Assembly: GCA_010093515.1 (NCBI GenBank)
Contig: MU001706.1
Coordinates: 69,034 to 133,033, forward strand
Origin: Lineolata rhizophorae
Lineage: Eukaryota; Ascomycota; Dothideomycetes; Lineolatales; Lineolataceae
Direction of reading: 5' to 3'
DNA: 64,000 nt
The first letter of the stretch is position 1; each line of letters opens with the position of its first letter. The position numbers were made by a program, and so were the translations under genes. Below, piece by piece: positions 1 to 10,941 of the stretch. The notes beneath the pieces were generated by a model. That model was not told the DNA's origin. It made no database searches and saw nothing but the letters and a program-made list of their open reading frames with translations.

Positions 1-1119
1 GAGGCCGCGAGCAAGTACAATGTCCGGGCCACCCCCACTTTCATCGCCTTCCTCAGAGGCGCCGTGCACGACCGCTGGTCCGGCGCCGACGAGGGCCGGC
101 TCCGCACCAACTTCACTACATTGCTCAACTTGGCCTATCCGCCGCACCCGCACCGGCTGCTCGAGCTGCCGAACTTCTTGGGCGTCTCGCTGCGCCCCGT
201 GACATTCGCCAAAGTGCCGCCGCTGGAAAAAGTGCTGGGCAAGCTGGGGGAGCACGCGAAGGATGCGGCCGTGGCGAGCATAGCCGAGTTCATCAGAGCC
301 CGCGAGGCGAACAAGGACCATCTGCAGGAGGCCCCGCTGCCCGACCTCACCGCCTTCGCGGCGTTCCTACGCGCCAGCACGACGGAAATCCCCGTCGAGA
401 ACCGCTTCGCGGCGTACGATCTGCTGCGCCTGGCGCTGCTCGACGCCCGTGTCGCCGGCTTCTTCGTCGAAGAGACGCACGCCTCCCCGGCGACCACCAC
501 GTCGTCCGCCTCTGGCGGGCCAACCACCACTGCTCCGACCCTCGTCCATCTCATTAGCCATACCAATCGCCTCCCTATAGAGACCACGCCCTACGCCCTG
601 CGCCTCGTGACGCTGCACGTCGCGTGCAACCTGTTCGCGACGCCGCTCAGCCAGCGCGTGGCCTGCACGTCGGAGGCGCTGGCCCACGAGCTCGTCGACC
701 TCCTCGGCGCCTCGCTGAACGACACGACGCACACGACGACGCGGGCGGCGGCGGCGGGCCTGGCGTTCAACTTCGCGGCGGCAAACCATCGGGCGCGCAT
801 GGAGAAGGGTGAGGAGTTGCTGGGGGAGCGCACACTGTTTCAGCTGGTGACGGCGGTGCTACACCCGTTGATGGAGGATGTTAATAAGACTGGGTCTGAG
901 AGTGGAGCTAGTGGCACGAGTAAGGAAGTGATTAGAGGGATGAGTTTGGCGCTGGGGTTGATGGTGTATTGTTTGGATGAGAATGAGCAAGACGATGGGA
1001 CGCAAGTGCGGGATGTGGTGTTGATGCATGCGGATAGGAAGATGTTGATGGAAAGGGGAGAGGATATGAAGGATGAAGTGGTTAAGGACGTGGGGAAGCT
1101 GCTGATGAAAGGGTTTTAA
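1..1119 (+). CDS. Thioredoxin/PUL-domain protein, 3' part only
   Basis: The frame is open from the first base of the window to the TAA at 1117-1119, so the 5' part of the gene is outside. The first ~45 residues look like the end of a thioredoxin fold: the segment RATPTFIAF carries the cis-proline TP typical of thioredoxins. After a short linker (from about residue 55) comes a long alpha-helical, armadillo-like PUL domain that runs to the C-terminus. In fungi this pair usually follows an N-terminal PPPDE (DeSI-type) peptidase domain in one protein; PUL domains bind the Cdc48/p97 ATPase, so a role in ubiquitin or SUMO removal is the family expectation. Residues ~140-155 are a T/S/G-rich low-complexity insert. 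Whether the PPPDE domain is present cannot be seen. Codon use shifts from GC-rich to AT-richer after ~880 without a frame break. Confidence 0.85.
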   Translation, partial: EAASKYNVRATPTFIAFLRGAVHDRWSGADEGRLRTNFTTLLNLAYPPHPHRLLELPNFLGVSLRPVTFAKVPPLEKVLGKLGEHAKDAAVASIAEFIRAREANKDHLQEAPLPDLTAFAAFLRASTTEIPVENRFAAYDLLRLALLDARVAGFFVEETHASPATTTSSASGGPTTTAPTLVHLISHTNRLPIETTPYALRLVTLHVACNLFATPLSQRVACTSEALAHELVDLLGASLNDTTHTTTRAAAAGLAFNFAAANHRARMEKGEELLGERTLFQLVTAVLHPLMEDVNKTGSESGASGTSKEVIRGMSLALGLMVYCLDENEQDDGTQVRDVVLMHADRKMLMERGEDMKDEVVKDVGKLLMKGF

Positions 1120-1618
1120 GATTAAGTGAGGCTAGTTGGATTGGAGGAAGGCGTTCATGAGTTTGCGGGGTTGGGTTTCATGGCTAAGTATCGCTTTCAG
1201 AGGCATTATAGTGCTATATAGAGACATTCTAGAGCTACAAGCGCGCACAGAGAGCCCCATACGCCTCAGCTTCTCTCTCGGAGTCTCGTTGAGTTCATGC
1301 TATCTACCTGGATCGTGCGCACGTGACTGATATACTTAGAGCTTGGACAGTGCCAAGCCGCCTTACCTCACTTGGGTAAGCGCCACCCGAAGCTCCAAAA
1401 TTTCTATAGCCCACCGAGCAAATCGCATTCGCGCGAAATCCTCAACTCAACACCGCACGGCGCGCTTTTTCGCGACGGTGCCTTCATCAATCCTCTCCGA
1501 AAACACGTTTCCACCTTCATCCTAGCCCTTCACATAATTTCACTTGCGGCTCACTACCCAGTTCTTTCTTTTGCCTTTCCCGTGGACTCCTTGGTCCGCG
1601 CCCGCCCACACCGCCACA
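1120..1618. other. Intergenic spacer between PUL gene and NHP2
   Basis: This stretch holds the 3' flank of the PUL-domain gene and the promoter plus leader of NHP2. The last ~250 bases before the NHP2 ATG are pyrimidine-rich, as is usual for fungal leaders. I see no ORF with protein-like content and no clear TATA box. Confidence 0.5.
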
Positions 1619-2629
1619 ATGGTCAAGGACGAGGCGGCGCGCAAGGAAAAAAAGGAAAAGAAGGAGAAGCGGCGCAAGGAGAAGCACGCCGATGACAGCA
1701 GCGTGACCAAGGAGAAGCGCTCCAAGAAGGACAAGAAGTCCAAGAGCAAGACGCTCGAGGCGGCCGCTGAGGGCGACGAGGCCGCGGGCGCGAGGCTGCT
1801 CCAGGCCGCGGCCGTCGCGGGCGCTGCTACCGCGGGCGCGACTGCTGCTGAGACGGTCAATGGGAACGCAAATGCACTTGCTGCGGACGAGGATGTCGAA
1901 ATGAGCGATGCGGGAAGCGTGCAGCCCGCGCCAGAGCCGACGGTGGTGCAGGGTACGTTGGTGCCGTTTGCAAATCCGTTGGCGGACGAGAAGGAGGACA
2001 AGAAGATCATGAAGGCGGTTGACAAAGGTGTGCAATTTTTTTTTTTTTTGTTTTTAGTTTTTCTTCGGCAACAGTTTCCTCGGTGCCCATTCCTGCACCG
2101 TTGCTGCAACCTAGCCGGGCGCACACAATCCAACCGCGAGCATACTTCCTCCATAATTTTTCTATGGAAAACCCGAGCTCCCTCCCGCTGTTCCTGAAAA
2201 TAAACGAGCACGTCACCTATTGACACAAGAGTCGCAGCCACCAAGCACGCGGCGCTCAAGCGCGGCGTCAAAGAGGTGGTCAAGTCGCTGCGCAAGTCCC
2301 CCGCAGCCAGCCTCGCCTCGTCGGGACTCTCGCTCGCCAACCCGGCCGCCGTCTGCATCCTCGCCGCCGACATCTCGCCCATGGACGTCATCTCGCACCT
2401 GCCCGTGCTCTGCGAGGACCACAACGTGCCCTACGTGTACGTGTCGAGCCGCGCGCGCCTGGGCCGTGCCAGCGCGACCAAGCGCCCTACCAGCGTCGTC
2501 CTGGTCACTAAGGACAAGGTGCGCAAGAGGAAGGAGGCCGAGAAGGAGGGGGACGCGGAGGAGTGGGCTGAGGCATACGCGCAGCTGGTTAAGGTGGCGA
2601 AGAAAGCGGCGAAGAGGGTTACGGTTTGA
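1619..2629 (+). CDS. NHP2: H/ACA ribonucleoprotein subunit 2 (Nhp2, L7Ae family)
   Basis: Two exons, 1619-2027 and 2238-2629, give 266 residues; the intron 2028-2237 opens with the weak donor GTGTGC and contains a T-run. Exon 2 reads KRGVKEVVKSLRKS, then the L7Ae/Nhp2 core with CILAADISPMDVISHLPVLC and VPYVYVSSRARLGRA, the RNA-binding signature of the family. Nhp2 is a core protein of H/ACA snoRNPs: it binds the kink-turn region of the guide RNA with Cbf5, Nop10 and Gar1 and supports pseudouridylation in the nucleolus. The N-terminus is unusual. About 130 residues precede the domain, beginning with a dense lysine/glutamate block and then an Ala-rich stretch, whereas the yeast protein is about 156 residues in all. 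The ATG is the first in the frame after a pyrimidine-rich leader. A second in-phase acceptor at 2230-2231 would add Val-Ala. Confidence 0.9.
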
Positions 2630-4471
2630 GGGGCGTTGGCGGGGAACAAGCAACGTGAATGGAAAGGCGGACGGATCATGGACGCTCAGCAAAGGTTAGC
2701 ATGCAAAGGTATGCCTTCTTGATGTTCCCGAGGACTTTTACAATGAAGGCTTTCTGAGGAAGGCTGCAAACGAAGGTTTCAGAGTGAGTAGCTAGACGCT
2801 AGTGACTGTGGAAGCTGTTCGTCTTGACTATAGTTTTTGAGATGGGATTAAAACTCGACAGAGGGCGGCATATGTGGTGTTCAGGCGTCCAAATTGGACA
2901 GGCTTGTCTTGGTCGCAAGGCACTTGTTCTCGTTTGTTTATACTATTGTGGATCTTGTGGTCCGCCCTTGGTTGAGCGCCTTTCATGGTGGACCTCTCTC
3001 TTTTTTTTCTTTTTTTTTTTTTAACGCTCCTGTAACTCTTAGGGAAGCCCGGAAACCGTTAGGTTACCAATTCCAGAACAAGATTGGACGCAACCGGCCA
3101 GTCCTTATTTCACGTGCCACGGGAAACAAAAAGCTTGGGATAACGGTCTTGCAGGTACGGAGTATCAAAGGTTCTATTGCACATGGTGCAGCCAACCGTG
3201 CACACGCCGGGGATAGGCGAGTTGCAAGTGGTAGCCGCAACCATTAGTTTAGGTAATTTTGGCACAGTCTGCTGCTCCAAGCGCAGTCGAGTACAAGTGT
3301 ACAAGCAGCAAATTTAGACGTACGATTGTGGCACGACGAACAAACGAAAACCGGTTTTTTCCTTCCTTGGAGCAACCCAAGATAAGACGGCGTAGATCTC
3401 TTTTATATTTTGTTTGAGTGGCGCCCAACCGACGAGGCTGCAGGTGTGGTGTGGGAGCAGGAGGCATTCTAGAAGGGACAAAGCTCCGATGCACGACGGT
3501 TTATTGAATGGAGCTGGGCCCTGCGCATATCCCGGGGAATTATTGACGGGGGTGGTCAGCCTCGTCGACGACACGGAAAGGGGGATATGTATTCAGGGTA
3601 GTAAAGTTGGCGGGGAGACCCAGCGAACGAAGAAAATGGATGTGGAGATGACGGACTCGGGCGTCTGTTACCTCGCTATTTTTCAGTGCCGCGGCAGACT
3701 CAAGATGCGGATCCCTATGCCGCGAGCGCGCTCTCTCGCAATCTCGAGGCACGAGGAAATCGGGCGGTTTGCCGATCGCAAAACCTGGCATTAAGGTTAG
3801 CCGAGGCGGCACCATTTCGTCATGGCGGCCGGGGGTGGCGCGCTCGAAGCGGAAGTGGCCCCTGCGCCGCCTGCAAACGTGCCTAGATGGGAAGGGCATT
3901 GCGGGTGCGCCACACACGATCCCCGACCTCACCATGACATGGGCCCTGGCCGGTGAGCCCAGCCCTGCCCCCCTACAGTGCGCCCGAAGGCTTGCTATGC
4001 GGGTAGTGAACGGCTAGTGCGGCGAACGAGACGACGGGGAGCCATTCCCGCCGTCAACGCGCATGGCCGAGCCGTAGATTGCACCGCGTCGCGCCCGCAT
4101 CGGCGCCGCCGCGCCCAGCAAACGGCAGGCGCCGCGCTGCGGTACCGCCCAGGCCTGGGACCCGGTGGCGCCAGCACCCAATTGCTCGGCGCGCGGCCGG
4201 CGGCGCATACGTCACCGCGCCAGCGCTGGAGTCGGCCGGCGTCCTTTGGGCGGCTCCGGCTTAAAGACCATCAAAGGCCGCCAAAGGGGGAGCCTCGAAG
4301 CCCGCACGTCTGTTCGTCCGTTTCCGCCGCCTCCCACTCCGCCGATCCTCGACGGGAGCGAAGCGGATCGTCCGTCTGCCCATCCAAGGCCCCCCGCAGC
4401 CTGCCGCCTTCAGCCCTACCGTCGTCCGCCGTTTTGGCCGCCGGGTCGCGTTCGCACCGCGTGCCCTCAAC
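2630..4471. other. Intergenic spacer between NHP2 and the channel gene
   Basis: This 1.8 kb stretch carries the NHP2 3' flank, with a T-run near 3001-3022, and the promoter of the channel gene. The last ~500 bases are very GC-rich and pyrimidine-rich. The open frames here have no family-like content. I see no RNA gene. Confidence 0.5.
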
Positions 4472-7400
4472 ATGGACTATTTCGAGGCGTCCAGGACGCT
4501 ATGGGCGCGCCAGGCCGAGAGCGTAAGCACCTTGCACATTGCTCCGCGCGAAGCGTTTGCTTCAACTCGTGACGGAACTGAATTGTTGATGCTAACGCTG
4601 CCATGTCTCCAGACCGAGGCCGGGAGCCACCGAAACAAGTCGTCTTCGGTCTCAGCCATGGTGTCGACCCTCGTGCCGACCTTCATCCTCGCCCTAGCTC
4701 TCCTCACTCTGTTCATCTTACTGCGGTCTAAGCAAGCTCGTATCTACGCCCCGCGGACTTACCACGATGTCTTGCGCGATGAGTACGTCTTCGCCAACTG
4801 CGAAAATCTCGAATTGGAGCCGATTCAACTGACCTAGCCTCTCAGAGAGAAAACACCTAAGTCCCAAAAGGGCGGCATGTTTGGCTGGATCAACGAATTC
4901 CGCAGGCTGCCCGACGACTACATCATGAAGCACCAATCTCTGGACGCGTACCTCTTCGTCCGCTTCTTCAAGATGATTACTGTCATGTGCTTCGTCGGGT
5001 GCTGCATCACCTGGCCCGTCCTCTTTCCCGTAAACGCAACCGGCGGCGGGGGTGAGGAGCAGCTCGATCTTCTCTCCTTCAGCAACGTCGACGACCCGGC
5101 GAGGTACTGGGCGCACGCTGCTGTTGCTTGGGTCTACTTGGGTATAACACGCCTTACCTTTAACCACCTTGCTTTTGCTCGGGAAAGTTGACAAGAAACT
5201 GCTAGGCTTCATCATGTTCATGATCACGCGCGAGACCATCTTCTACATCAACCTTCGCCAAGCGTATTACCTAGCTCCTCGCGTCTCGAGCCGCATCTCC
5301 TCGCGCACGGTGCTCTTCACGTCGGTGCCGGAGGAGTACCTCAACGAGGCCCAGCTGCGCCGCACCTTCGACCGCGTGCGCCACATCTGGCTCAGCACCG
5401 ACTGCGAAGAGCTCGAGGACCTCGTCCAGGAGCGCGACGACACGGTCATGAAGCTCGAGAAGGCCGAGATCAAGCTCATCAAGAGTGCCAACGACGCGCG
5501 GCTCAAGTCCAAGGCGCCGCCGACGCGCTCCCAGGGCTTCGACCCGCACAAGTCGGGCTCCGCCGCCGCCGAGTGGATCAGCTGGAAGGACCGCCCCACG
5601 CACCGCCTCAAGTTCCTGATCGGCAAAAAAGTCGACACCGTCAACTGGAGCCGCGGCCACCTGGCCGAGCTGATCCCCAGGGTCGAGAAGATGCAGTGGA
5701 GCCACCGCGACGGGCGGGAGCCCAATACGGGCGCGGCCTTCATCGAGTTCGAGAGCTTGCGCGCGGCCCAGGCCGCGGCGCAGGTGACGGCGCACGAGAA
5801 GCCCAACACCATGGTAGCGCGGGCGACGGGCGCGCGCCCGGACGAGATCATCTGGAAGAACCTCGGCATGAGCGCGTGGCAGCGGGCCGTCCGGGGCGTC
5901 GTCGCCAACGCCTTCGTCTGGGCCATGATCATCTTCTGGTCGATACCCGTGGCCGTCGTCGGCGCCATCTCGAACATCAACAACTTGACGGACAAGGTGC
6001 CGTGGTTGGAGTGGATCCTGGACATCCCGGACGTTATCCTAGGCGTCATTACGGGGCTGCTGCCGACGGTGCTGCTGGCCATTTTGGTGATTTTGGTGCC
6101 GATCATTTGCAGGCGTAAGTGGAAATTTCGTTAAATCATTGTCGAGTTTGAGGAGGGTCGGTTAGTGTCACGAATATGACACTAACATTGCCAACAGTTT
6201 GCGCAAAGATGTCCGGTTCGGTCACGCTCGCCGACGTCGAGTTGAGGACGCAGACGTGGTACTTCGCCTTCCAGGTCATACAAGTCTTCCTCGTCACGAC
6301 ATTTACGTCCGGTGCTGCGGCGGTGGTCACCCAAATTATCGACGACCCTACGGCTGCCCCGACGCTACTAGCCAAGAACCTACCCAAGGCGTCCAACTTC
6401 TACATTGCCTATTTCATTCTGTACGGAGTTGCGCTTTCGGCGAAAACGATTTTCAACGGCGCTGCCCTAGTCATCTTCAATGTTTTAGGCCGGCTGCTGG
6501 ACAAGTCGCCGAGGAAGATGTATAATAGGTATATCAAGATTGCCGGGCTTGGCTGGGGTTCGCTGTACCCGAAGTTTGCAAATCTGGCTGTCATCGGTAT
6601 GTTCCCACGTTTCCCTGTGACTGCCCTCTCTTTCTCCAGTCGTAGTCAAATATTAACGACCTCAAGCCGTCGCCTACTCGTGCATCGCACCCCTCGTCCT
6701 TGGCTTCGCCACCATTGGTCTGGGGTTCCTTTACGTTGCCTTCCGCTACAACGTCTTCTACGCCGTCGACACCACCATAGATACGCACGGTCAAGCCTAC
6801 GGCCGCGCGCTGCAGCAACTCACCGTGGGCGTGTACCTCTCCGAGATTTGCCTCATTGGCCTCTTCGCAATCGCCTCGGGCTCGGACCCAATGTCGTCTG
6901 GTCCGCTCATCCTAACCATCATCCTCTTCGTCATCAGCATCCTATACCACATCAAGATGCGCCGGAGCTTGCACCCGCTCACGCAGACGCTGCCGAGCAG
7001 CCTGCTCGCGGAGAACGAAGCGCAGACGGAGCGCGAGCGCGCCCTCGAGGAGGGCGAGTCTTCTGACGCGGACTCTTATGCCCCCGGACGCGACTCCACC
7101 GTCGGGCTCAAGCCCGGCGAGGAACGCACCGTTCACCTGCACAAGCACAACGGCCACAACAAGCTGGCGCGCAAGGACCACGCACACACGGCGGCCGCAC
7201 CCGAGGGGCGGCAACAGCCCGGTGCGCCGCCGCCGCCGGCCAAGGATCTCGGGCGCGACCACGACGGCGCCGAGACAGCGGCCGCGGCCGGTGGCAGCGG
7301 CGTCCCCAACGGGGGCTCGTCCAAGGCGCCGCCGGCGACCAGCGACAACCAGATGGACACGGGCAAGCGCGGCGGCATCCTCCAGCGCTTCCTCAACCCG

Positions 7401-7718
7401 GCCAAGTACGCGTCGTACCACACGCTGCGGTCGTCGCTGTGGGCCACGGCGCTCGCGCACCCGGTGCCCCCGTACTCGGCCGACGTGCGGCGCGACGCCT
7501 TCTTGCACCCGGCCGTCTCGAGCCCGCCGCCGGTGATTTGGCTGGTGCGCGACGAGATGGGCGTGAGCGCGCAGGAGTGCAGGCACAACGAAGAGGTGCG
7601 CGGGCTGAGGTGCACGGATGAGGGCGCCGTGTTCGATGAGAAGGGCAAGGTCAGGTGGGTGGGCGGCGTGAGGGAGGCGCCGATGTGGAGGAGGGAGGAG
7701 CTGAGGAGGATGATTTGA
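4472..7718 (+). CDS. OSCA/TMEM63 (CSC1/RSN1-type) stress-gated cation channel
   Basis: Six exons (4472-4522, 4613-4782, 4846-5141, 5206-6114, 6198-6596, 6667-7718) give 958 residues with phases that agree at every junction. The order is typical of the family: TM1 at ~33-55; the late-exocytosis N-terminal region; paired helices with FMITRETIFYINLRQAY; a cytosolic RRM-like loop containing VLFTSVPEEYL and AAFIEFESLRAAQAA; then the RSN1_7TM core with TQTWYFAFQVIQVFLVTT and ASNFYIAYFILYG. OSCA/TMEM63 proteins are dimeric mechanosensitive or osmosensitive Ca2+-permeable channels; yeast Csc1 acts at the plasma membrane and Rsn1 is linked to exocyst function. I cannot say which paralogue this is. The ~280-residue C-terminal tail starts charged and His/Ala/Pro-rich and ends in a conserved-looking PPVIWLVRDEMGVSAQE segment that fits the extracellular tail-type domain of fungal members. 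Introns are 63-90 nt. Confidence 0.92.
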
Positions 7719-8503
7719 AAAGTTTTCTGCCCTTTTTTTTTTTTTTTGGGTGGGTGGGTCCGAGTCTGTTTGTTTCCTCGGGTTTGGCTTGGGCCACCTT
7801 GGGCTGGGCTGGCTAGGCTAGGCTGGCATACGGGATAATAGGGATACCATGTTTCTGCACTGCGGATGCAAATGACACATGTAATTTGAATGCATGGTGT
7901 GCTTTTATGTGGGATACTGACTTATGGTTGGTGGGTGCTGTCGACTGGTGTTAGGTATTCACGTGAGTGTTTTTGTTACGTGCCCAGACTGACGTACAGC
8001 AGCACTCGAACTGGAACCAACGATTGAATTCAGCAACGACAATCAGTAATCGAAGGGGGGTGTCTTTGTTCTCCAACATTGGGCATAATGACACGATTGA
8101 AACTCCGGAAGCAACGTTTCAATCTCTCACTTACTTAGCCTCTCGTAACATGCATTCGCTACGTTTCCTAAAATGCTAATCTCAATTGCTATTTAGGTCA
8201 ACAACTCTAGTCCAGGGGGGTCCCATCCGTCTGCCCAATACTGTTCTACAAAATCACAAGGCATAATCATGGGCCAGTTTCAGTTCGCCGTACAGTCTCC
8301 GGGTTCGTCACTCGCTAACTCCGCTGCGGAATTTCGCCTGACGCTCAATCTCGCAATGCCGTCCGCATGGTTTCAAACTTCCACCAAGACAACCGCCATC
8401 GTACTCCTACCGAAGCGGCTGGATCGCGCGCTCTCCCGCGCCCTTACTGCTTCAGTCTATGCATCATCTTCTCAAACCAAGACGCGCCTTCCCCACCCTA
8501 GTT
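7719..8503. other. Convergent spacer after the channel gene
   Basis: The 3' flanks of the plus-strand channel gene and the minus-strand cysteine-rich gene meet here. A T-run at ~7732-7747, just after the channel stop, may belong to its 3' untranslated region. No coding content is recognisable. Confidence 0.5.
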
Positions 8504-10066
8504 CTAGCCCTCGTCCTCGTCGTCATCGCCATCGCCACGACCGAAGTCGTCGCAGCCGCCCATGGGCGTGCCTTCCGGTTCGTCGCGCCACGACGACGCC
8601 TGGCTTCCGGGGGCCGAGCCGTAAAGCATCGGCACCGATCCCATGTCGCCGAGCTTCGGGTAGTCCGCCGGCTGCCGCAGCGTCTCGGTGCCGTAAGACT
8701 CGACGCCGAGGCCGTCCTCAGCCTCGCCGTCGCTCATGTCCGGGCCCGAGCAGTGCGCCTTGGCCGGCCGCGAGGGGTCCTCCTCGCGCTCGTCCTGAGC
8801 GGCGCCCGGCGAGCGCGGCCCCGTCCCTGCGAGCGCCGCCCAGGCCGACGGCGCGGGCTCGCGCGGCTCCCACGCCTCGTCTGGACGCCGCCGCCGCACG
8901 CGCGCGGGCTCGGCCGCGGCGCGGGTCGCGCCGTCGCCCTCGCCGCGCGGGTGGGGCGCGAACGCGGCCGGTCTGGGCCGCAGGGGGAGCTGGCCGTGGC
9001 CGCGGCCGCGCTCGCGGCTTGTCGTCGTTGTCGTGCGGGGCGGCGGGCGTTCGGGCTCCCGGGCGGGCGCGTGCGTCAGCTTCGGTTTCTTGCTCACGTG
9101 GCCCGGGGGGGTGGAGGTTGGGGAGGTGGTTTGCTCTGGTGGTGGTGGGGTTTGAGACGGAACCGGACGGGCGGGCGGGAGGCCGCTGGAGCCGCTGCCT
9201 GCGGAGGTGTTAGTCATGGGCTTCATCGAAGAGCGCTGGGGCGGTGGAATCTGTTTCGATGTTGGATGGGGCTTGGAACACGTGCTGACAGCGTCCGTTT
9301 TGTCGAACTCGCGGACGTACTCCTTGAACTCGCGAGAATTGCGGCCCATCGTCATCGCTTCGGCATCCTCTTGCTCCTCCTCGTCTTCCTCGTCCGTTCC
9401 GGTCTGGCCTTGGCCCGCACGTGCTAGGTTCGATGCTGATGCGGCAGGCACCTCGGTGGCCAGTCCGTCTGCCGATTTGCCGCCAATATCTAGGCCGTAA
9501 AGCGAGGAATCGTCGTGGCCCTCGGCCGGATGGTCCGGGCTGTCCTCCCACTCAGAGCTGTCCGGTGACACCGAGTCGCGAAGGGAAGCGCGCCAACGCT
9601 GCTCGTTCTCCACATCGCTATTTTTCAGTCTCGCGGTCAGACAATTGCCGCAGCTCCTGTGGGAGCATGCGGCTACCGCGCACTCGCCGCACACCACGTA
9701 GTGGGCTTCGAATGCGGGATCCGCGCAGGCCTCGGCGGTCTCAACGACTCGGGGCAGCTGGACTTGACCGCAGGCGCAACACGTCCGAATGATGATGCAG
9801 CCCCGTTGGTCCTTGCGTGTGTAGAGGGTATTCTGCAGCACCAGCTCAAGCACCTTCTCGTCGAATTCGCAGTGTTTGCAAGGAGCGTGATCGCAGTGCT
9901 GGCACTTCGTCGGCCCGTATACGCGGAGGGCATATTTGACGTACTGGTTTGTCTTGTGGCACTCGCTGCACCGCCATATCGACTGCTTAACCAGGGATTG
10001 GAAGCGCATTGCCAGGGTCTGAGAACCCTTCAAACAGGCCTTCCACGGGACGCGTACGTCGGACAT
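8504..10066 (-). CDS. Cysteine-rich putative zinc-binding protein, cluster copy 1
   Basis: A single exon of 520 residues. I do not recognise a named family, but the N-terminal ~150 residues share an ordered cysteine pattern with the genes at 10942-11883 and 12807-13859: W31-x-C33-x2-C36, C55-x2-C58, C63-x2-C66 followed by EF, TCCACG at 95-100, then C126-x2-C129-x4-C134-x4-C139-x2-C142 followed by LxxRLKNS. Such paired CxxC motifs suggest two or three zinc-ribbon sites, and the CSHRSCGNC ending resembles short zinc modules common in fungal orphan proteins. The remaining ~370 residues look disordered: an acidic run (DEEDEEEQEDAE near 225-240), Pro/Ser/Arg-rich stretches, and a very acidic end. 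This copy has the longest tail of the three. Binding partner and cell location are unknown; no signal peptide or membrane segment is seen. Confidence 0.75.
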   Translation of the reverse strand: MSDVRVPWKACLKGSQTLAMRFQSLVKQSIWRCSECHKTNQYVKYALRVYGPTKCQHCDHAPCKHCEFDEKVLELVLQNTLYTRKDQRGCIIIRTCCACGQVQLPRVVETAEACADPAFEAHYVVCGECAVAACSHRSCGNCLTARLKNSDVENEQRWRASLRDSVSPDSSEWEDSPDHPAEGHDDSSLYGLDIGGKSADGLATEVPAASASNLARAGQGQTGTDEEDEEEQEDAEAMTMGRNSREFKEYVREFDKTDAVSTCSKPHPTSKQIPPPQRSSMKPMTNTSAGSGSSGLPPARPVPSQTPPPPEQTTSPTSTPPGHVSKKPKLTHAPAREPERPPPRTTTTTSRERGRGHGQLPLRPRPAAFAPHPRGEGDGATRAAAEPARVRRRRPDEAWEPREPAPSAWAALAGTGPRSPGAAQDEREEDPSRPAKAHCSGPDMSDGEAEDGLGVESYGTETLRQPADYPKLGDMGSVPMLYGSAPGSQASSWRDEPEGTPMGGCDDFGRGDGDDDEDEG

Positions 10067-10941
10067 TTTGTCGCTGTTGGGCTTGATCGGACTATTTGGG
10101 CCCCTGTTTGGCTACTGTTTGATTAGTATCGATTTAAACAAAAGGATCGGTTTCTAGGCGCCCTTGCAGGTATTTGTAGGCCGTAAAGGCCGGTAGCAGT
10201 GGAGCAGTGGCATACAATGTTCATAGATGACCATAAAGTACTAGGAACGAAACGAGCATTCCCCAACCGTCGAGCGACGTTAAGCTCTACTTAGGCGATT
10301 GAATGCGCTTTGTCTTTGTTTCCTTAATTCCGGACTCCTCGATCAATACATCTCACAATGCCGCCGTAAAGTTCTCTAGCGGTATGGAGAATAGGCGCCG
10401 AGAATTCTAGGACTCAAAGGTAGGATTGGCCTTGATAGACCATTTATATTTAACCACTTGGACTAATTGCAGGATACTCTTGGACGTAGTAAGGGACGGG
10501 GCGGCTGCGTACTATCAAATTATCAATCGTCGATAGCTCCATGGCAAGTAAGTGATGTTCAGCTATTGACTTCATTATGGATCTATATATTTTGCTTGAA
10601 GCATTACGTTAATGAAGTTCTCCGTGTAGTGTTTTCTCTAAGGTCATAGTTTCACTTCGGCATACAATTTTATGATTTCCTTTCCCCTTGATTCGATCAC
10701 CTACATGATTTGGTTTTTTTGTGCGACATGCGTTGTGGATACCCAAGATCAAAAACCGCATCTAATATCCTCTCCAGTACTGCATTGGACCTTTCTAGAA
10801 TTTTTAAGTGAACATAAAATGTTGACTGCAGAACTCCTCCGCAAAAAATACTACGATCTGGTCCGGACCGCTTGGGAACTACCGTCGGCGTCTTTGTCTC
10901 GTTCTTGCACAGCACACCCGGTTCTTTGTACAGTTGGGCTT
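10067..10941. other. Spacer between cysteine-rich copies 1 and 2
   Basis: This AT-richer spacer contains the upstream region of copy 1 and the 3' flank of copy 2, both on the minus strand. I looked for another copy of the CxxC pattern on both strands and found none here. No clear TATA box lies near copy 1. Confidence 0.5.

Noticed and set aside
5142-5205. Alternative acceptor at 5186-5187 in the channel gene
   Set aside because: It keeps the frame but inserts six residues (VDKKLL) into a transmembrane segment that otherwise reads WVYLGFIMFMITRE as in the family.
8269-9427. Plus-strand frames of 314 and 322 codons
   Set aside because: They are antisense shadows of cysteine-rich copy 1, whose minus-strand frame has the conserved cysteine pattern.
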